Shown: positions 1-12,900 of the stretch, piece after piece
Layout of the letters: each line of letters starts with the position of its first letter
Position numbering within the stretch: the stretch's first letter is position 1
DNA from: Ficedula albicollis
Lineage: Eukaryota; Chordata; Aves; Passeriformes; Muscicapidae
Assembly (NCBI RefSeq): GCF_000247815.1
Contig: NC_021678.1
Location: forward strand, 9,756,371-9,820,370
Direction: 5' to 3'
DNA: 64,000 nt
Program-made: the position numbers and the translations under genes
The notes under the pieces: model-generated
Database searches by the model: none
The model's input: the letters and a program-made list of their open reading frames with translations, nothing else
What the model was told of the DNA's origin: nothing

Positions 1-3000
1 ACAGGAGAGATATGAAACATTTCTTGCACTGTTACATACAATAATCAAAGTGGCAGAAGTCTGTTATGGAAACTGAACATAGGTAAAATATAGCTGAATA
101 ATCACCTATTTCCTTACCACTTCAGTGCAGTGGTAAGGATATGAGGCAAAACCAGTTTTATGGTGATTTTTTCCTAACAACTTACAAGAAAAATTATCAA
201 CCACCACACCACTTGCTTTGATACTGTAAAGATGTGCAGAACTGAGCTCCCTTTGACTTTGCAAAGCTTCTTTGAACTAAAGGTAGTGTAGCCCTTGAAC
301 ACAGATGAGAAGCAGACAGTACTTGGTAAAACAGAGAAAATTGTGTTAAGAGTTTGCATTTTTTGTTTCTAGATTTTCAGCCAGAAGTAAATGCATTGGT
401 TAGAAAATAATGAGTTGCTATTTCTTCGTTTCAAATTCAATGTTGATATTAATTTAACCCTTTTTTTCAGCAGTAAAGGTGGAATACATCAACTTCAGAG
501 ACCCCTTTGCAACATTAACTGCTCCACAATTCACTGTTTTTTAATAAATATTGATATTTTCACCAGGTCACTATATTTAACTGAAATTGTTAGATTACAG
601 ATTTTATACTGAAGAGACAGACAAAAAACAAAAAAGAAAGAAACATTTCCCACCTTGTGTTTCAGCAGCCCAGGCAATTTTTTCCTTAATTCTTGGCAAA
701 TTATTTTCTACTCATTATCATGCAGGTTTTTCCCTGCCCGGAACTGCTGTGGTTTTGATTACCCTACCACACATTTCTTTGATGCTGTCTATTAAAACTG
801 AGATTTTTTAAGATGTGTGCCCATATTGATAAAAAAGGACAAATTAGATAACTTTAAGTATCAGACTTAAATACTCAAGTTGCCAAAAGAATTGATGGAG
901 TTTCCAACACCAGTGTATTCTCAATTGGTGACATAAGGCATCAGCAAGCAAGCCAGGGCCAGAAAAAGCAATAGGAAGACCTAGCCCCTCTCCACAAGAG
1001 CCTTAGCAATCAGACCCCTGTGAAATGTATCTCCTGTAAAAACTTTTTCTTCTCTTTTGTGTAGATTGTGGTTCTTGGGAATTCAAATACAAGAGGTTGT
1101 GTTTAGCCAGGGGAATGAAATGGCACTGCCCCAAAGCCATCCACAGTCTAGTTGGGATTCTTAGACTGAAAACTCTAATGCTTACTGTGTGGATAAATAC
1201 AAAATGAGCATTACATCCTCTAGATCAATTTTCTAATATTTTGATATGAAACTCTTTTTAGAAAAATATGAGTAAAATAATTTTAAATAGCTCAAGTCAA
1301 CTAAATTCTCAAATAACCTTGCTTATTTTTGAGATCATTAAAAGGAAGATAGTTCATTCTTACTGATTTCTACTGTCCTTGCAATTAAAAAAAAAAAAAT
1401 CCCTGAGCATCATGAATAGCAAAGTTTTCCTGTGAAGTTCCTGAAAAGACTTTAAAGGAAAGCAAATTTTTGCCTGTTCTGATGCACACAGTTACTCAGG
1501 CAAAGCTCAAAACCTTAAACATCACATGAAGTAAAAGAACAGGCACCTTACAAACATGTCTCATTTTTGGTTTCACAGCTGATCTTTGCAGATGACATAA
1601 ATGACAAGTGGTAGGTGGAACCATACTTTCTTAGATTTCTTATGATTCCATGCTGAAGTGCAACACACCCTTTTCCTGCACAGGCTGAGCACAATACATG
1701 TATCATGACACACTCCTCTGTAAACAATGTTACAGCTTTACATTACTTAAAATCTCTCTCTCTTTTTAAAATGCTATTTAAAAGATCAACTGCCTCCAAG
1801 GTGCCTCAGTCAGTAGCTTATTACTACTACTACTACTTTTTAAGTTTCAGATTCAATCTCTTTTTATATCACCGCATTCACAGGAGATAAGAAAAAAGGC
1901 TGAGAATTGAGTTTCAAAGGCTGAAACCGTCTATATTCAATTTTCTTTTGGTATGAATTCTCTAAAGTAAATGGCTATCTTGTGAGGGTAAAGAAGAAAA
2001 AGGCATGCAGTGCAAGATTGCACATAATTCACAAAGAAAATTCAAGAAGCTTAATGTCCATTTTATTTCTCCCTGAAAACGCTAAATGATGTTGCTGATA
2101 TTCAGATCTGGGCTTCTGATACCCAAAGTGAAGTTCCAGCCAGGCACATTTCCTGCCAAAGACAGCACTGGGATATGAAATGTAGGCAAAAGCAAGAAAT
2201 GTTGTCACAGTGCCTCTTCCTCTGATGGTACTACAGGCAGAACCTGTGGGTAGCTGTCTGGAGCAAGGTGACTTGTCCCAGCAGCTTGGTGTTAGTCTTT
2301 AACTAGGTACATCAAACATGTTCAGAAAATGACATTCCTTCCTTGAGCTAAACAGCACATACAAGAGTGAGACCAGAACAAGAGCTTGTGAGATGCACTT
2401 CTGGTTTTAGCAGGTTTTTTTCTTCTTTTAAAAACTTCATTCACTTTCACCAAGCTGCCTGGAACAATTTGCCATTCCCCAGTGCCTTTTATACTGCCAA
2501 AGCACTGTACATGGAACGAATTGCTCTGCAACCAGAAAGGTCAAGTAAGGACTGGCCTCCCAAAAGCGAGTTCATTTTATTTCTTTAAAATGTAATTTAT
2601 ATGATTGGAAATTTTCCTTTGTAAATTTAATCTTAACAGATTCTTTATAGCATATTTCTCATGGATTAATATTAAGTTTCTCTGAGCTGCTCCAGACATC
2701 AGACAAGCTGTTTTCATTCTGTTCTGAGTCTGAGTAGGGAAAGTTGTGATTTACAGTGTTCAGCTGCACTGAAACCATTAGTATGAAGAATTTATCCATC
2801 TACGCTATTTCTGCTAATATTTTTTTTGTGCTGCAAAAATACGAAATGAATTCTATCCTCATTGTGAGCCCCTCTGCTGTTACCTTCTTTCCCTCTCAAC
2901 TCTGAACACTACTGTCCTCAAACTTCCTTTTCAGAGCTGCTTTCATATTTTGCCTCATTAAACTTGCTGAATATGGCAGCATCAGTATTAAAAAAACCTA

Positions 3001-3929
3001 ATAGGAGCTCCCATACCAGCTACTAACAACTGCAGTGAAGAAAAAAGTCCAGATACACGGCAACATGCTGGTGTTAGCTTCTGTACAAACATAAGCAGGG
3101 GAGCATAAATTCCACAGCAACTGAAGAATTAAATTATCCCCAGGATACATGACAGTGAAGGCTACTCAGATATCAAACAAAAACTTCCATGAAAACGTGA
3201 ACTGCAAGGTCTCATCACATTCTGTGTTGTAAAAAAAGTATTCAGCAAAGCTGGGAGCCAGTGAAAGCTGAAGACTGATGTAAAGAGGATTACTGATCTA
3301 AGTGAAGTGTGAGGATTCATTAATACTCTCCTCATATGATATTTGTGTTTTAAAACAAATGGCTCAATGGCATTTTCCCTTAGAGACATAGAATTGCACT
3401 AAAATTACATGATGTAGGGGATTGAATTTGCCAATGTTTTCCATGATTGTTGCCATTTTGTCAGCCATATCCTTTTGGTATCTCCATCTCCAAGTACTCA
3501 TGAAAATAACTTGTCACATGAACTTTCCCCTTTGCATGTAGTGTGTATGGGTGAAGGGGTTTTATATGAAAGGAAAGAAAATCCCTCAGAGCAGAAACAA
3601 ACCATGGTTTTGCTTTAACTCTAGGTGTAACACCCCTTTGCCCTACTGCTTCCTCATAAGACACTTAAAAAACATGTCAGAGATGTTAAAAGTTGTTTCA
3701 GTCATGAATAGCTTCCACGGCATAGTCATGCTCACAAATTTTATAGAACTGCTGTGATCTGACTGCAAAATACATTTTTGATTAATCAGTCCCAAGGTTT
3801 TAATAATGAAACAGCAGGTGGGGCAACGACAAAATTAAAGCTCTTAACAGCCTCACAGAGATACAGTCATAAATATAAAAGAGTTGAAAACAGCTCATTT
3901 GCATTTTTGAGGAACATTCTCAGCATTCC
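1..3929. other. AT-rich non-coding stretch
   Basis: No gene or interspersed repeat is recognised. Open frames are at most about 75 codons, occur on both strands and show no family motifs. Small landmarks are an A run near 1387-1399 and a short TAC repeat near 1822-1837. It could be intergenic or intronic. Confidence 0.6.
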
Positions 3930-4110
3930 CTGCTCCCGGGAGAGGGCGATGCTCCTGCCGGCCGTGCTCCCTCCGCGCGGTCCGGGCGAGGCGCATCCCT
4001 GCCCTCGGGAAACTGCTGCTGCTCCTCCAGGAGCTATTCCTGGGGCTGCAGGGCCCTGCTCAGAGACTGCACACCCGCCTTGAGCAGCTGCTAAACACCG
4101 GGCGGTTCCC
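3930..4110. promoter_or_regulatory. Small CpG-dense patch, possible promoter or exon
   Basis: About 180 bp stand out from AT-rich surroundings by high GC and about a dozen CpG dinucleotides (for example around 3940-3990 and 4068-4095). A plus-strand frame of 101 codons (3778-4083) crosses it, but its first half is ordinary AT-rich sequence and it has no domain I recognise. It might be a short CpG-island promoter or first exon of a non-coding RNA, or an old GC-rich repeat. Base composition is seen directly; the function is a guess. Confidence 0.25.
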
Positions 4111-4721
4111 GTCTGAGCAGAGTATCTGTGAGAAAACGGTGAAAGAGGCTTGACATAACCTTGCCATTTGAATGGAGAACACCACTGAGCCGGCTCCGTC
4201 CTTTCAATTAGCAGCAGTTCAACACTTGGGATATACAGAGTTTTTTAGTTTTGTTTGGTTTTCTAAAGCAATCTCCTCCATGTATTTTAAGGTTTTTGTA
4301 AAAAAAAATAAAATAAATTAAGTCTGCAAATCCATCCTCACTGTAATTTATACTGCTCAGGCTTAAACTGCCACCAGATTGACATTGTGTAACAGTAACT
4401 GACACCAATTAAACTGGGGCTAAAAAGCTGTGATAATGAGAACAGAATCAGTCTAGGTATTGCATCAAAGTTTAAGATGTTTTCAAAACAGTGACTTTTT
4501 ATTTTCCTAGCTGAAGGAAAACTTCTGCTTCAAACAAGCAGTTGCAGAAACACTTCCAGGTCTAAACTGCTGCATCATAAATGAATGCACTATGATTTAT
4601 TCCTAGAATTTGTTCTCTTCTACCTTTTTCTCATTATATATAATGCCAACCATGAGAAAAATGCAAACAGAGTCCAGAAAGGACTCTGTTTAATACTTTT
4701 CCTTTTATATATGAATACCTA

Positions 4722-4753
4722 CTATATATATATATATATATACATACATATAA
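4722..4753. repeat. (TA)n/(TACA)n microsatellite
   Basis: About ten TA units pass into TACA/TACATA units. It is a simple dinucleotide repeat, likely polymorphic. Confidence 0.9.
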
Positions 4754-6130
4754 GTATCTTTTTCTGAGATCTCCTCATGAACTTATTAACTTTTAATGGA
4801 AATTATTATTCAAAACCAAAATAACCTATTATATGGACAGACAGTTGTATACATAGCAGGGTTGAATTTTACATATATCAACACTTTGCTTTCAGCCTCA
4901 GGGTTTCAGGAAAATAAAAGCTTCTGACAACAAATTGTTTACAACATTGACTTGTATAAGAGTTAAAAAACTAGAACTTTAGACAGATTAAGTTTCTTTA
5001 AAAAAAGAGAAGAAAACAATTTATTTGCTAAAGAAAGCTAAGTACTAAGAGGAAAATGTACTGAAGCAGAGACAATAAAAGGATAATGGAAAAGTTAGGC
5101 AGGGTGAAGTAACACCCTGAAGAGTGATGAGATTAGAGGTAGGAAGAGCAGTGGCAAGCCTTTCCTAAGTATTCCCAACTGAGACAGAAGTCAGCACAGA
5201 TCAGCTGATTCCATGTAACACAGCAGCAGAGGGAAAGATCAGTTCTTTAGGATATCTCGAGTACTCCTTCCATAATCCAATTTTTTAAAAAAATCCAAAA
5301 TGAAAATAAAACCAAAATGAGATGAAGCAAAACTGAAAGAGCTTCAAATCAAAGGACCACAAAACCCACAAGCAACAGAACCAACTATGCACTTTTGGAA
5401 ATCAAAAGCTAATGATTTAATGTGTTTACATAGCTTGCTGTAATCCCATAAAGCTGATGATCAATGATTAACAGTTTGTCAAGGACCTAGACATCCCCTG
5501 AGCAATGGAAAAGCATGGGAGCAGTTGTCATGCCAGAATATCCCTTTTATGCTATGAGAAGGTTTATGTAATTGGTGGACTGCAAGTTTCTAAGAATTTT
5601 CTCTTAGAAGGGAAGAGGTTGAATTCTTTGCAGACTTATCCTAAAATATTCTTCAGAATTAGAGGGATTGTATATATGATTGACCTTACCAGCAAATAGA
5701 AACAGGCTCTGTCTTCTTCAAGAGACAGAGCCACTGCACTGACCGTAAGATCCTGCTGGAAGTGCTCAACTCTGCATAGAGCACATGCCCCATCAGAATG
5801 CTGGTTTGTCTGCCCTCTGCCATTCCATCCCATGACTATTAATTTAGTGAGATTAAACAGACTGCCTCCACCTGCATCCTACCAGTGCACTGACCAACTG
5901 CAATTGCCCTGCCAAAGCAGATCCAGCTGAACACAATCCAGAATCTCCAATATAAAAGGAAACTTGTAAATTCTGTTAAAACGGGAGGAGGCAGATAATC
6001 AGGAAAGGCAGGGATAGATAATAAAGTTTTGACTGCTTTTCTTTAATTACAACACTTCTACACAGGATAACTGATCCAAGAATCTCTCTAAATGTGTCTG
6101 TAGCAAGTTAACACCTGTAATTAGCAGAGG

Positions 6131-6152
6131 TGTAGGTACTGTAATACCTACA
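6131..6152. other. Perfect 8-bp-stem inverted repeat
   Basis: TGTAGGTA, a 6-nt loop and TACCTACA form a perfect hairpin. Nearby CACCTGTA (about 6112) and CAGGTG (about 6151) offer an alternative pairing. The stem is too short to call a microRNA precursor. Confidence 0.5.
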
Positions 6153-7922
6153 GGTGCCGTGGAAGGATATGGTTTAGGCTTCATTAAAGAGCAGTATATT
6201 GTGTATATTTTACATGTGTGTTTACTGTTTTATATACTGGGACCACAAAAGGGGCTTTAAACTAATGTAAGGCAAAACTAGGTTCAGATAGAAAATATCT
6301 TCAGGTGGGATTGAGGCTTGTGAAGGAGCAGCTTGTGGTGTGACATGGGTGCAGCCAAGCAAAAGAATCTGCTAAGAGAGGTGGAAAACAAAAATGCACC
6401 CAATTTTCCTGTTTCATGCATTTTTAAGGAACTGAGAAGTTACAGCTGAAGGATGTAAAAGGTCCTGCATAAAGAGGACCAAATACATTCAAATTACTGT
6501 CTAAGTAGGAAAGTTCATTTCATTTTGAAGAATTCTGTTTAGTTCTAATGAGTTCTGGATGTGGAGATGGGAGATGTGACTGCCAGATGGAATTTATTTC
6601 ACACTCTCTGAGCTCTTTTCCCCAGAGAGCCACAAGATTCTGACTACAAGGGGAAAGAATATTAAGAAATGGAAGGGGTCTCATTTGTCCATTGTATTAT
6701 GCTCATTGAGGGTAACTATTGTGTTTTACTTTGAGCCTGGAACCAAATTCTGAAGGAGTTTTTGTTAAAAAATATTTTAAAAATAAAAAAGTAAATGTGT
6801 ATATTCATTCATAGAATAACCAAGATAGACGGTGTTTGAAGGTACAAACCATCAAAAACCTGACTAGAAATGCCTGTGTAATCCATTGTTCAGCCTTTAT
6901 CATTTCACCCTTATTCTTTCAGTATTATTGTATTCTTGGCCTCTTCAGACACTGTGAATAACCACAGCATTATTGATTAAAAGGATAAGGTAACTCCAAG
7001 ATGAGGAAACAGGATGCAAACACCAACTCATTTCCTACAGATTATCCATGTACAGGTAGCTGCCAATAGGTTCTGATTATGCAAGAGTCACTGAGAGCCA
7101 ATCTAAAACCCTCCTTAGACTGGCATTACTGATGAGTCCCTGAGAAGTTCACCTTTGGGAGGAAAAAGTCAGTAAACTTAAGTGTTTCCTATCCTTTCTA
7201 AAGCAACAATGAACCTAATTTGGGAAGCTTCTGACCAGACCTGTGATAGGGTACAAAGAGATACAGAGCAGCAGTGACACAGGAGCTTCTGATTTATAGT
7301 AAAGCACGAGGAGATGCCAGAGGAGACTGTACAAAACTGCAAACAACATTGCAAAACTTTTGCCTCTTCACAGGAAGACAGCACTCTGGCATTGAATGAC
7401 AGAAGTATTTTTTTCAAAATAGCATAGAGAATCTATTATAGAACTGGAAATTAAATTCAGACCTCCTCAGGCCCTGAATCTAAACCTCTGTTGCTTCACA
7501 CGTTTGGTATGTTTCAGGACTGCACATTTCCAATGCCTCCAGTCTCCATGTTAAAACAGGGATGTAGCTTAGAATAAGATGTTGAGTACCTCACATTCTA
7601 TCAAAGGCCATTGTCAATCTAGTTCCTTTATACCCAGATGGATACATCCCCATAAAATACACAGAACATGTTTATACTACTACACTGCTCAAAGACAAAC
7701 TGTGTCCTTCTGGCTTCTCCAGAACATAAAAGGTATTTCTCAAAATTACTTAAAACACAAAACATACACAATGTTTGGCAACTACTGGCAGGTTTACACA
7801 TCCAAGTGTTACCCTGGCAGTTGTAGCTGGGCCACAGGCCCACAGAAAACAGCTACAGCACTCAAGGATACTGCACCAGACATAGTGGAAATGATGTTCC
7901 ACTTGTCCAAGGAGGGGAACGA

Positions 7923-7976
7923 TAACATTCAGATAATATAACATATAAACATAAACATATAACATTCAGATAATAT
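7923..7976. repeat. Short direct duplication, 37-bp period
   Basis: The 17-base string beginning TAACATTCAGATAATAT occurs at 7923-7939 and again at 7960-7976. The spacer is built of ACATATAAAC-like segments that are themselves partly repeated. Confidence 0.75.
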
Positions 7977-9210
7977 GTTTACTTCCCCATGAATAACTAT
8001 TGCACTAAGTGTTCTGAGTGCAACGTGAGTTTAAAGATCAAATATATAATTGGCTCAAGACTAACAACATTTCAATATTGGGCATTGCCAAGGCAACACC
8101 ACAGCCTTCCAGTCAGGTTCACACTTCACCCTTTGGCTCAACTGGATTTGGCACAACCACTGGCACAAAGTATGTAAGAAAAAATGTGGCTGTGACCCTC
8201 AAGACCAATAGGTGTCATTTTACAAGCAGAAGGGCTTCTGTGCATATCACATTACAGATGCTGTAAGAAGTCCACTGTATCCTGCAGCTGAATAGTCAAG
8301 CCTAATCACACACTTGACTTTTACAAATATACAAACAGGATGGCAGGACAGATTATTTTAATCAGATCTGAATGCATATGAGAGGCCAACATGCAAATTA
8401 TATGGATTATGCAATTATGTGTCTCTCTTACATTTCAGCAGAAAGCAACAGAGATTCCTGTTGCAATTGCCACGAATCACAATAGCACTCAGATTATAAT
8501 TTAAATCACAGTTAATGAAACACACATAGACTTCTATTGGTAAAAAAATAACTATCTCAATTGACTTTTATAGATCTGACAGCACATGTCCTACTGCTGT
8601 GTGTCAAACAGAACTTCACAGGCTCACTGATCTTTGCTGCACAGGAAGGGGTACACTTGCAATTATTTTTGTTGCAAGATTTCTCCCCATCTCTGGACAG
8701 AGTGGGGAGCTGGAGCTCCAAAAAATGGTATAGAAAAAAAAACACCCATTCTCAATACAATGGAGTAAAAAAGAAAAGAATCATGGAAAACATGGGAAAA
8801 GTATTTGATGCTCTACCATCAAACTGTGATTTCTGCCCTCATGAAAGTCTCCACATGCACGTTAGGAACCAGAATAGATGAGAACTGGATACACTGAAAA
8901 AGGAAACCAAATGAAGAGGAAGATGGCAAATGAAGATTGAAGATGCCCAGAAGCAACCAATGAAATGAATAGCTGAACTAGGCAGTGATTCCATTCTGTT
9001 GATTCCATGGCCCCCAAGAGAACTATAACAAACCATTAATGGTGGAAAGTAGTTCCCCTAGTGATGGACATAATTATGAATATCACTGGGCAGTAAGGAA
9101 TCCAAAAAACAACATGGAACAGGATTAGATTCTAGTCTTCAGGCTGATCTCTTGGCTCTGGTGGAAAAGGCTGAAACCCCTGGTTGGTCAAAGCTGGAAA
9201 GGCAGCATGT

Positions 9211-9256
9211 CAGGTTAGGTAAGGTATGGTATGGTCAGGTAAGGTAAGAGAGGTAA
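9211..9256. repeat. Degenerate GGTAA-type minisatellite
   Basis: Repeated AGGTAAGGTATGGT-like units form a degenerate 5-bp-periodic tract. Immediately after it, a roughly 15-bp string (TTACATTGAGTTAAA) is repeated near 9267-9297. Confidence 0.65.
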
Positions 9257-9708
9257 ACTTATAATTACATTGAGTTAAATTTACATTGAGTTAAACTAGA
9301 TCAGGCTTTTTTACTTTAATCAGGGCCTTACATTCCTACCTAAAATCTCCCACCATGTTCCTGGAGAAACACCTTCCAGATTTTTTCTGTGGTTATCATA
9401 AAGTGCAATACTCCCATGGGATCTCTGAAATTAGCATAAACCACACATTAGCTGTTGTTCCAGACTGCATATGCTGATTTTACTGCTTCGCTTCTGCTTT
9501 TGATCAAGCTAAACCTGTTCACTTTTGACCCTTGCCTCATTTCCAATCCATTTTAATGATCTAATAGCACAAGCCCAGTAATTTTTTTTTTTTTAGTCAC
9601 ACAGAAATTTAATTGTTTTCTGTAGCAGCACTGTGTAAGTGCTACTAATATTCTGGGAGGCACAAATGGGCAGTTAAACAGATTTTTATAGAACCGCCAT
9701 TTTGTTAG

Positions 9709-9996
9709 ACAAAAAGATGGCTAAAAGAATAAGGAGAACATAATTTCAAAAGCAGCTTAAGAGAAATGTAACTTAAACACCATTTTGGTATATTATTTGT
9801 TTGCTTGTTTTTATTTTAAACTTTCTGTGTTGAAATCCTGACTAATTCCAATACAAAAAGATGTCTAAAAGAATAAGGAGAACATAATTTCAAAAGCAGC
9901 TTAAGAGAAATGTAACTTAAACACCATTTTGGTATATTATTTGTTTGCTTGTTTTTATTTTAAACTTTCTGTGTTGAAATCCTGACTAATTCCAAT
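9709..9996. repeat. 144-bp tandem duplication
   Basis: Unit 1 is 9709-9852 and unit 2 is 9853-9996, directly head to tail. I see one clear difference (GATGGC versus GATGTC) across 144 bp, so the duplication is recent. No gene or transposon signature lies inside. Confidence 0.93.
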
Positions 9997-12900
9997 AGTG
10001 GAAGAGGACATGTATTAGCTCTTCACTGTTGAAACCACACGCATTGTATCTGAAATAAAATAAAAGCGGTTCAAAAGGATAAAAAAGAAACATACATTAC
10101 TCAGGGAAAAAGCCACTGATGGATAACTGTTATTGAACCAGAAAGAAATAATGAGGCCATGGCTAGTAAGTGAAAAATATGGGTTTAAGAATGAACATTT
10201 AAAAGACAGGGACACATTGCATCCGGATCCTTCTGCTCTTCCTCTGAGAACGCAAAGACATAATAAACAAGGAAGGAGGAATTCAAGTATGTGAATCTAA
10301 GAAGAAACATGAAGTAAATTGCAGCCTGTGAGATGTGGTCTAATCAGGAAACTGACAGAACTGCTTAACTTCCAGAATAAAGTCTACAGAAAGGATGGAT
10401 TCCTATAGACAGAAAAGGGTGCAGCTACGTTGCAGAAGGAGGGGCAGCACATGGCAGAAGAAAGGAAGGATATGCATGCTGACTGCAGGAGCTCTGCCAA
10501 TTTGTACTGAATTGAAAGCTACATGGTTGGAATATTACAGGAAATTGCAGTAGAGCTCCAGAGCAACATAAGAAGCCAGACATGACAATATAAATAGGGA
10601 AAAGAAAAGTTAGAACGGTGATCAAGAAGGGTTTGGATGATGTACATCCCAGAGAGGATAAAGATTGCAGAATTATATTGAAAGAAAACATTTTTCCTGT
10701 GATTCTGAGAACATGCTCATAACCACTTCCTGCTTGATATTAAAAATGAGCAGAAATCATGTGCTTAGCAAAAGAGCAGGTAGCTGATCAAAATATGATG
10801 AAAGCTAACAGAGTTTGAAGACCTACTTAAAAGATGGCACTGCAAATTTATTTCATTCTCTCAAAGCAAATATTTTGGGCATATATAAAATTGAGAGATC
10901 TGCCTGAATCAAATATCTTTTAGAAAAAAATGCACAGAATACATTTACATTTCAATTGAATCAGCACTCAGGAGTGAAACAAAATAGAGAAAGCCAAGGA
11001 CAAACTCAGGAGAGGAAAGAAGAGTTGCAGGGAGTTTCTGGCTCTAAAAAAAAAATCTCTTTATGCTCGTTCTGTCAGTATTGGGAGATGGGACCTCAGA
11101 CACTGGAAGCACCAATGGCAAAGACAGAGGAGACCACAGAGCAATGCTATGGTGTAGGACTGGGGGGCACAGTGGTGTTGGTAGGGGTTTTCTTTTCAAG
11201 TCAGAGATGCATTATTTCTCAAAAGGATCAACCCTGATTCTGAACTCACTCTGATACCAGAAAGGTCAGCCTTCAGCCTGAGCAGTAAAATCCCTATTAG
11301 CAGGGCCCAATTAATATTTTGCCACTTCCAGATTGATCTGTAACTTGACAAGTTATTTGAGGATGCCTCTGTTTTATTTCAGAAATTGGACTAATGCTTC
11401 ATTACAGAGTAGCTTTTTAGGCCTTCATTTGTTATTTTTCACCTCCCTTCAACATATTCAGCCAAAATAAGACAGCGTGGCAATAACTATCAGACAGGGC
11501 AAGCACCAGAGAACAAAGCTTCTCCATTTAATTTGATCTACTCCACATATAAATTTCCCAGTTCATATATGGCAACAAGATTTAGAATATTTTATATTTA
11601 GTTACTGGAAAAAACATACAGCTGCCCATTTACACAGTCTTATTGTGGTAATATATTGCAATTTTAAGTTTAGACTTTGCTATCAAGGAGCAACAATGTC
11701 AAATAAATATTTCAATTTAATAAAAATAGCATACATTTACTTTGTCAAATCAAGAGAAGTTTTCCCTTCACATGTTAGCAAAACATGACTTAATTTTTTC
11801 TTGTCTATCTTTCAGCAAAGCTATTTTAAAAACTTGTCATCTGTGATCAGCATTGATGCTAGTTATATTCTTATGCCACAGTTTGAAAAGAAAAGCGAGT
11901 CCTCAGCCTGGAGCAGTCCACCTACCAAGTTGCCTTGGAATCAGGAATCTTAAAAAGGCTGCAAGTTTCACCTTTCAAGGAGCGATGAGAACAAGTGCCA
12001 GAACCTCCCAGTTTGTCGTGTTCTGTTGCTTGTCAACCTGCCAGGCAGCTTGCCAAAGGCTGAGGCAGGAGAGCCCGCTGCAAACCCAGCAGGGATCTGC
12101 CAGAGCCCTACCTCAGCTCTGCTGAGATGGAAATGTCTGTGCAAGCCGTTCTGATCCAGCACGCCTGCAAATTCTACTGCACAGAGATTGGTCACTTTGA
12201 AAGAATGGACTACAACTGAAGTTATCCTTTTCTATATTCCTATGTAGAAAGTATTCATGAGAATTTTCCTGGCCAGCCTTACTCAGCTGAGGTCACAGGC
12301 AAATCTTCTCTCCCAGGTTATCTTTGGATAGGGAAACCTGCACACTGCATTGTGTAGACAGAGTCGTCTCCTGTCTAAGCCAAACATCCTTTTCCTCCAT
12401 CATATTTTCCATAGAAGAGGCTCTGAAGGCTACCCAATTGACTCTGAAATTACTAAGACTGCAGGATTCGGTTCTGTAAGAGGCCTGGTCTCTTACATCG
12501 TGCTGTGAACGATGTACCAAGCTCACAGAGTGACAATTCCAAGTTGGTATGAGCCAGGGAATGCTACTGCACCCTCATGATGGAAGGCAGCTCAGAGGGG
12601 ATGGGCAAAATCAGTGAGCTCAGGGAACCTGGTGAAGAACAAGCATCAGTTACGAAAGCAAGCTGGCGTCACCTCGGTGCAAGGAGGGCTTGGTGTAACC
12701 TTTGGGTTTAGGGACACTGCTGCACCTGGGACCACTGGTTGTGTAACAGCTTTTCCTGACATAAGTGCTTGCTCTTTTCACAACCAGAAAGAAGAAATTT
12801 AATGGAATTAAGTGAGACTACCACAGAGCAAGGAGAGGTTAGTTGATTTCTATGACTTGCAAATAGCACAAAGTCTGGTATTTGAGAAAAAAGGATGTGA

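Larger units (their letters stand above)
4111..9210. other. AT-rich non-coding stretch
   Basis: Nothing recognisable as a gene. It contains the TA/TACA microsatellite, a small hairpin and a minor duplication listed separately. The longest frames (7579-7941 plus, 120 codons; 8561-8881 plus, 106 codons) overlap open frames on the minus strand and show no motif, so I treat them as chance. Confidence 0.55.

Noticed and set aside
7579..7941. 120-codon plus frame
   Set aside because: Open frames of similar length overlap it on the minus strand and no protein motif is present.
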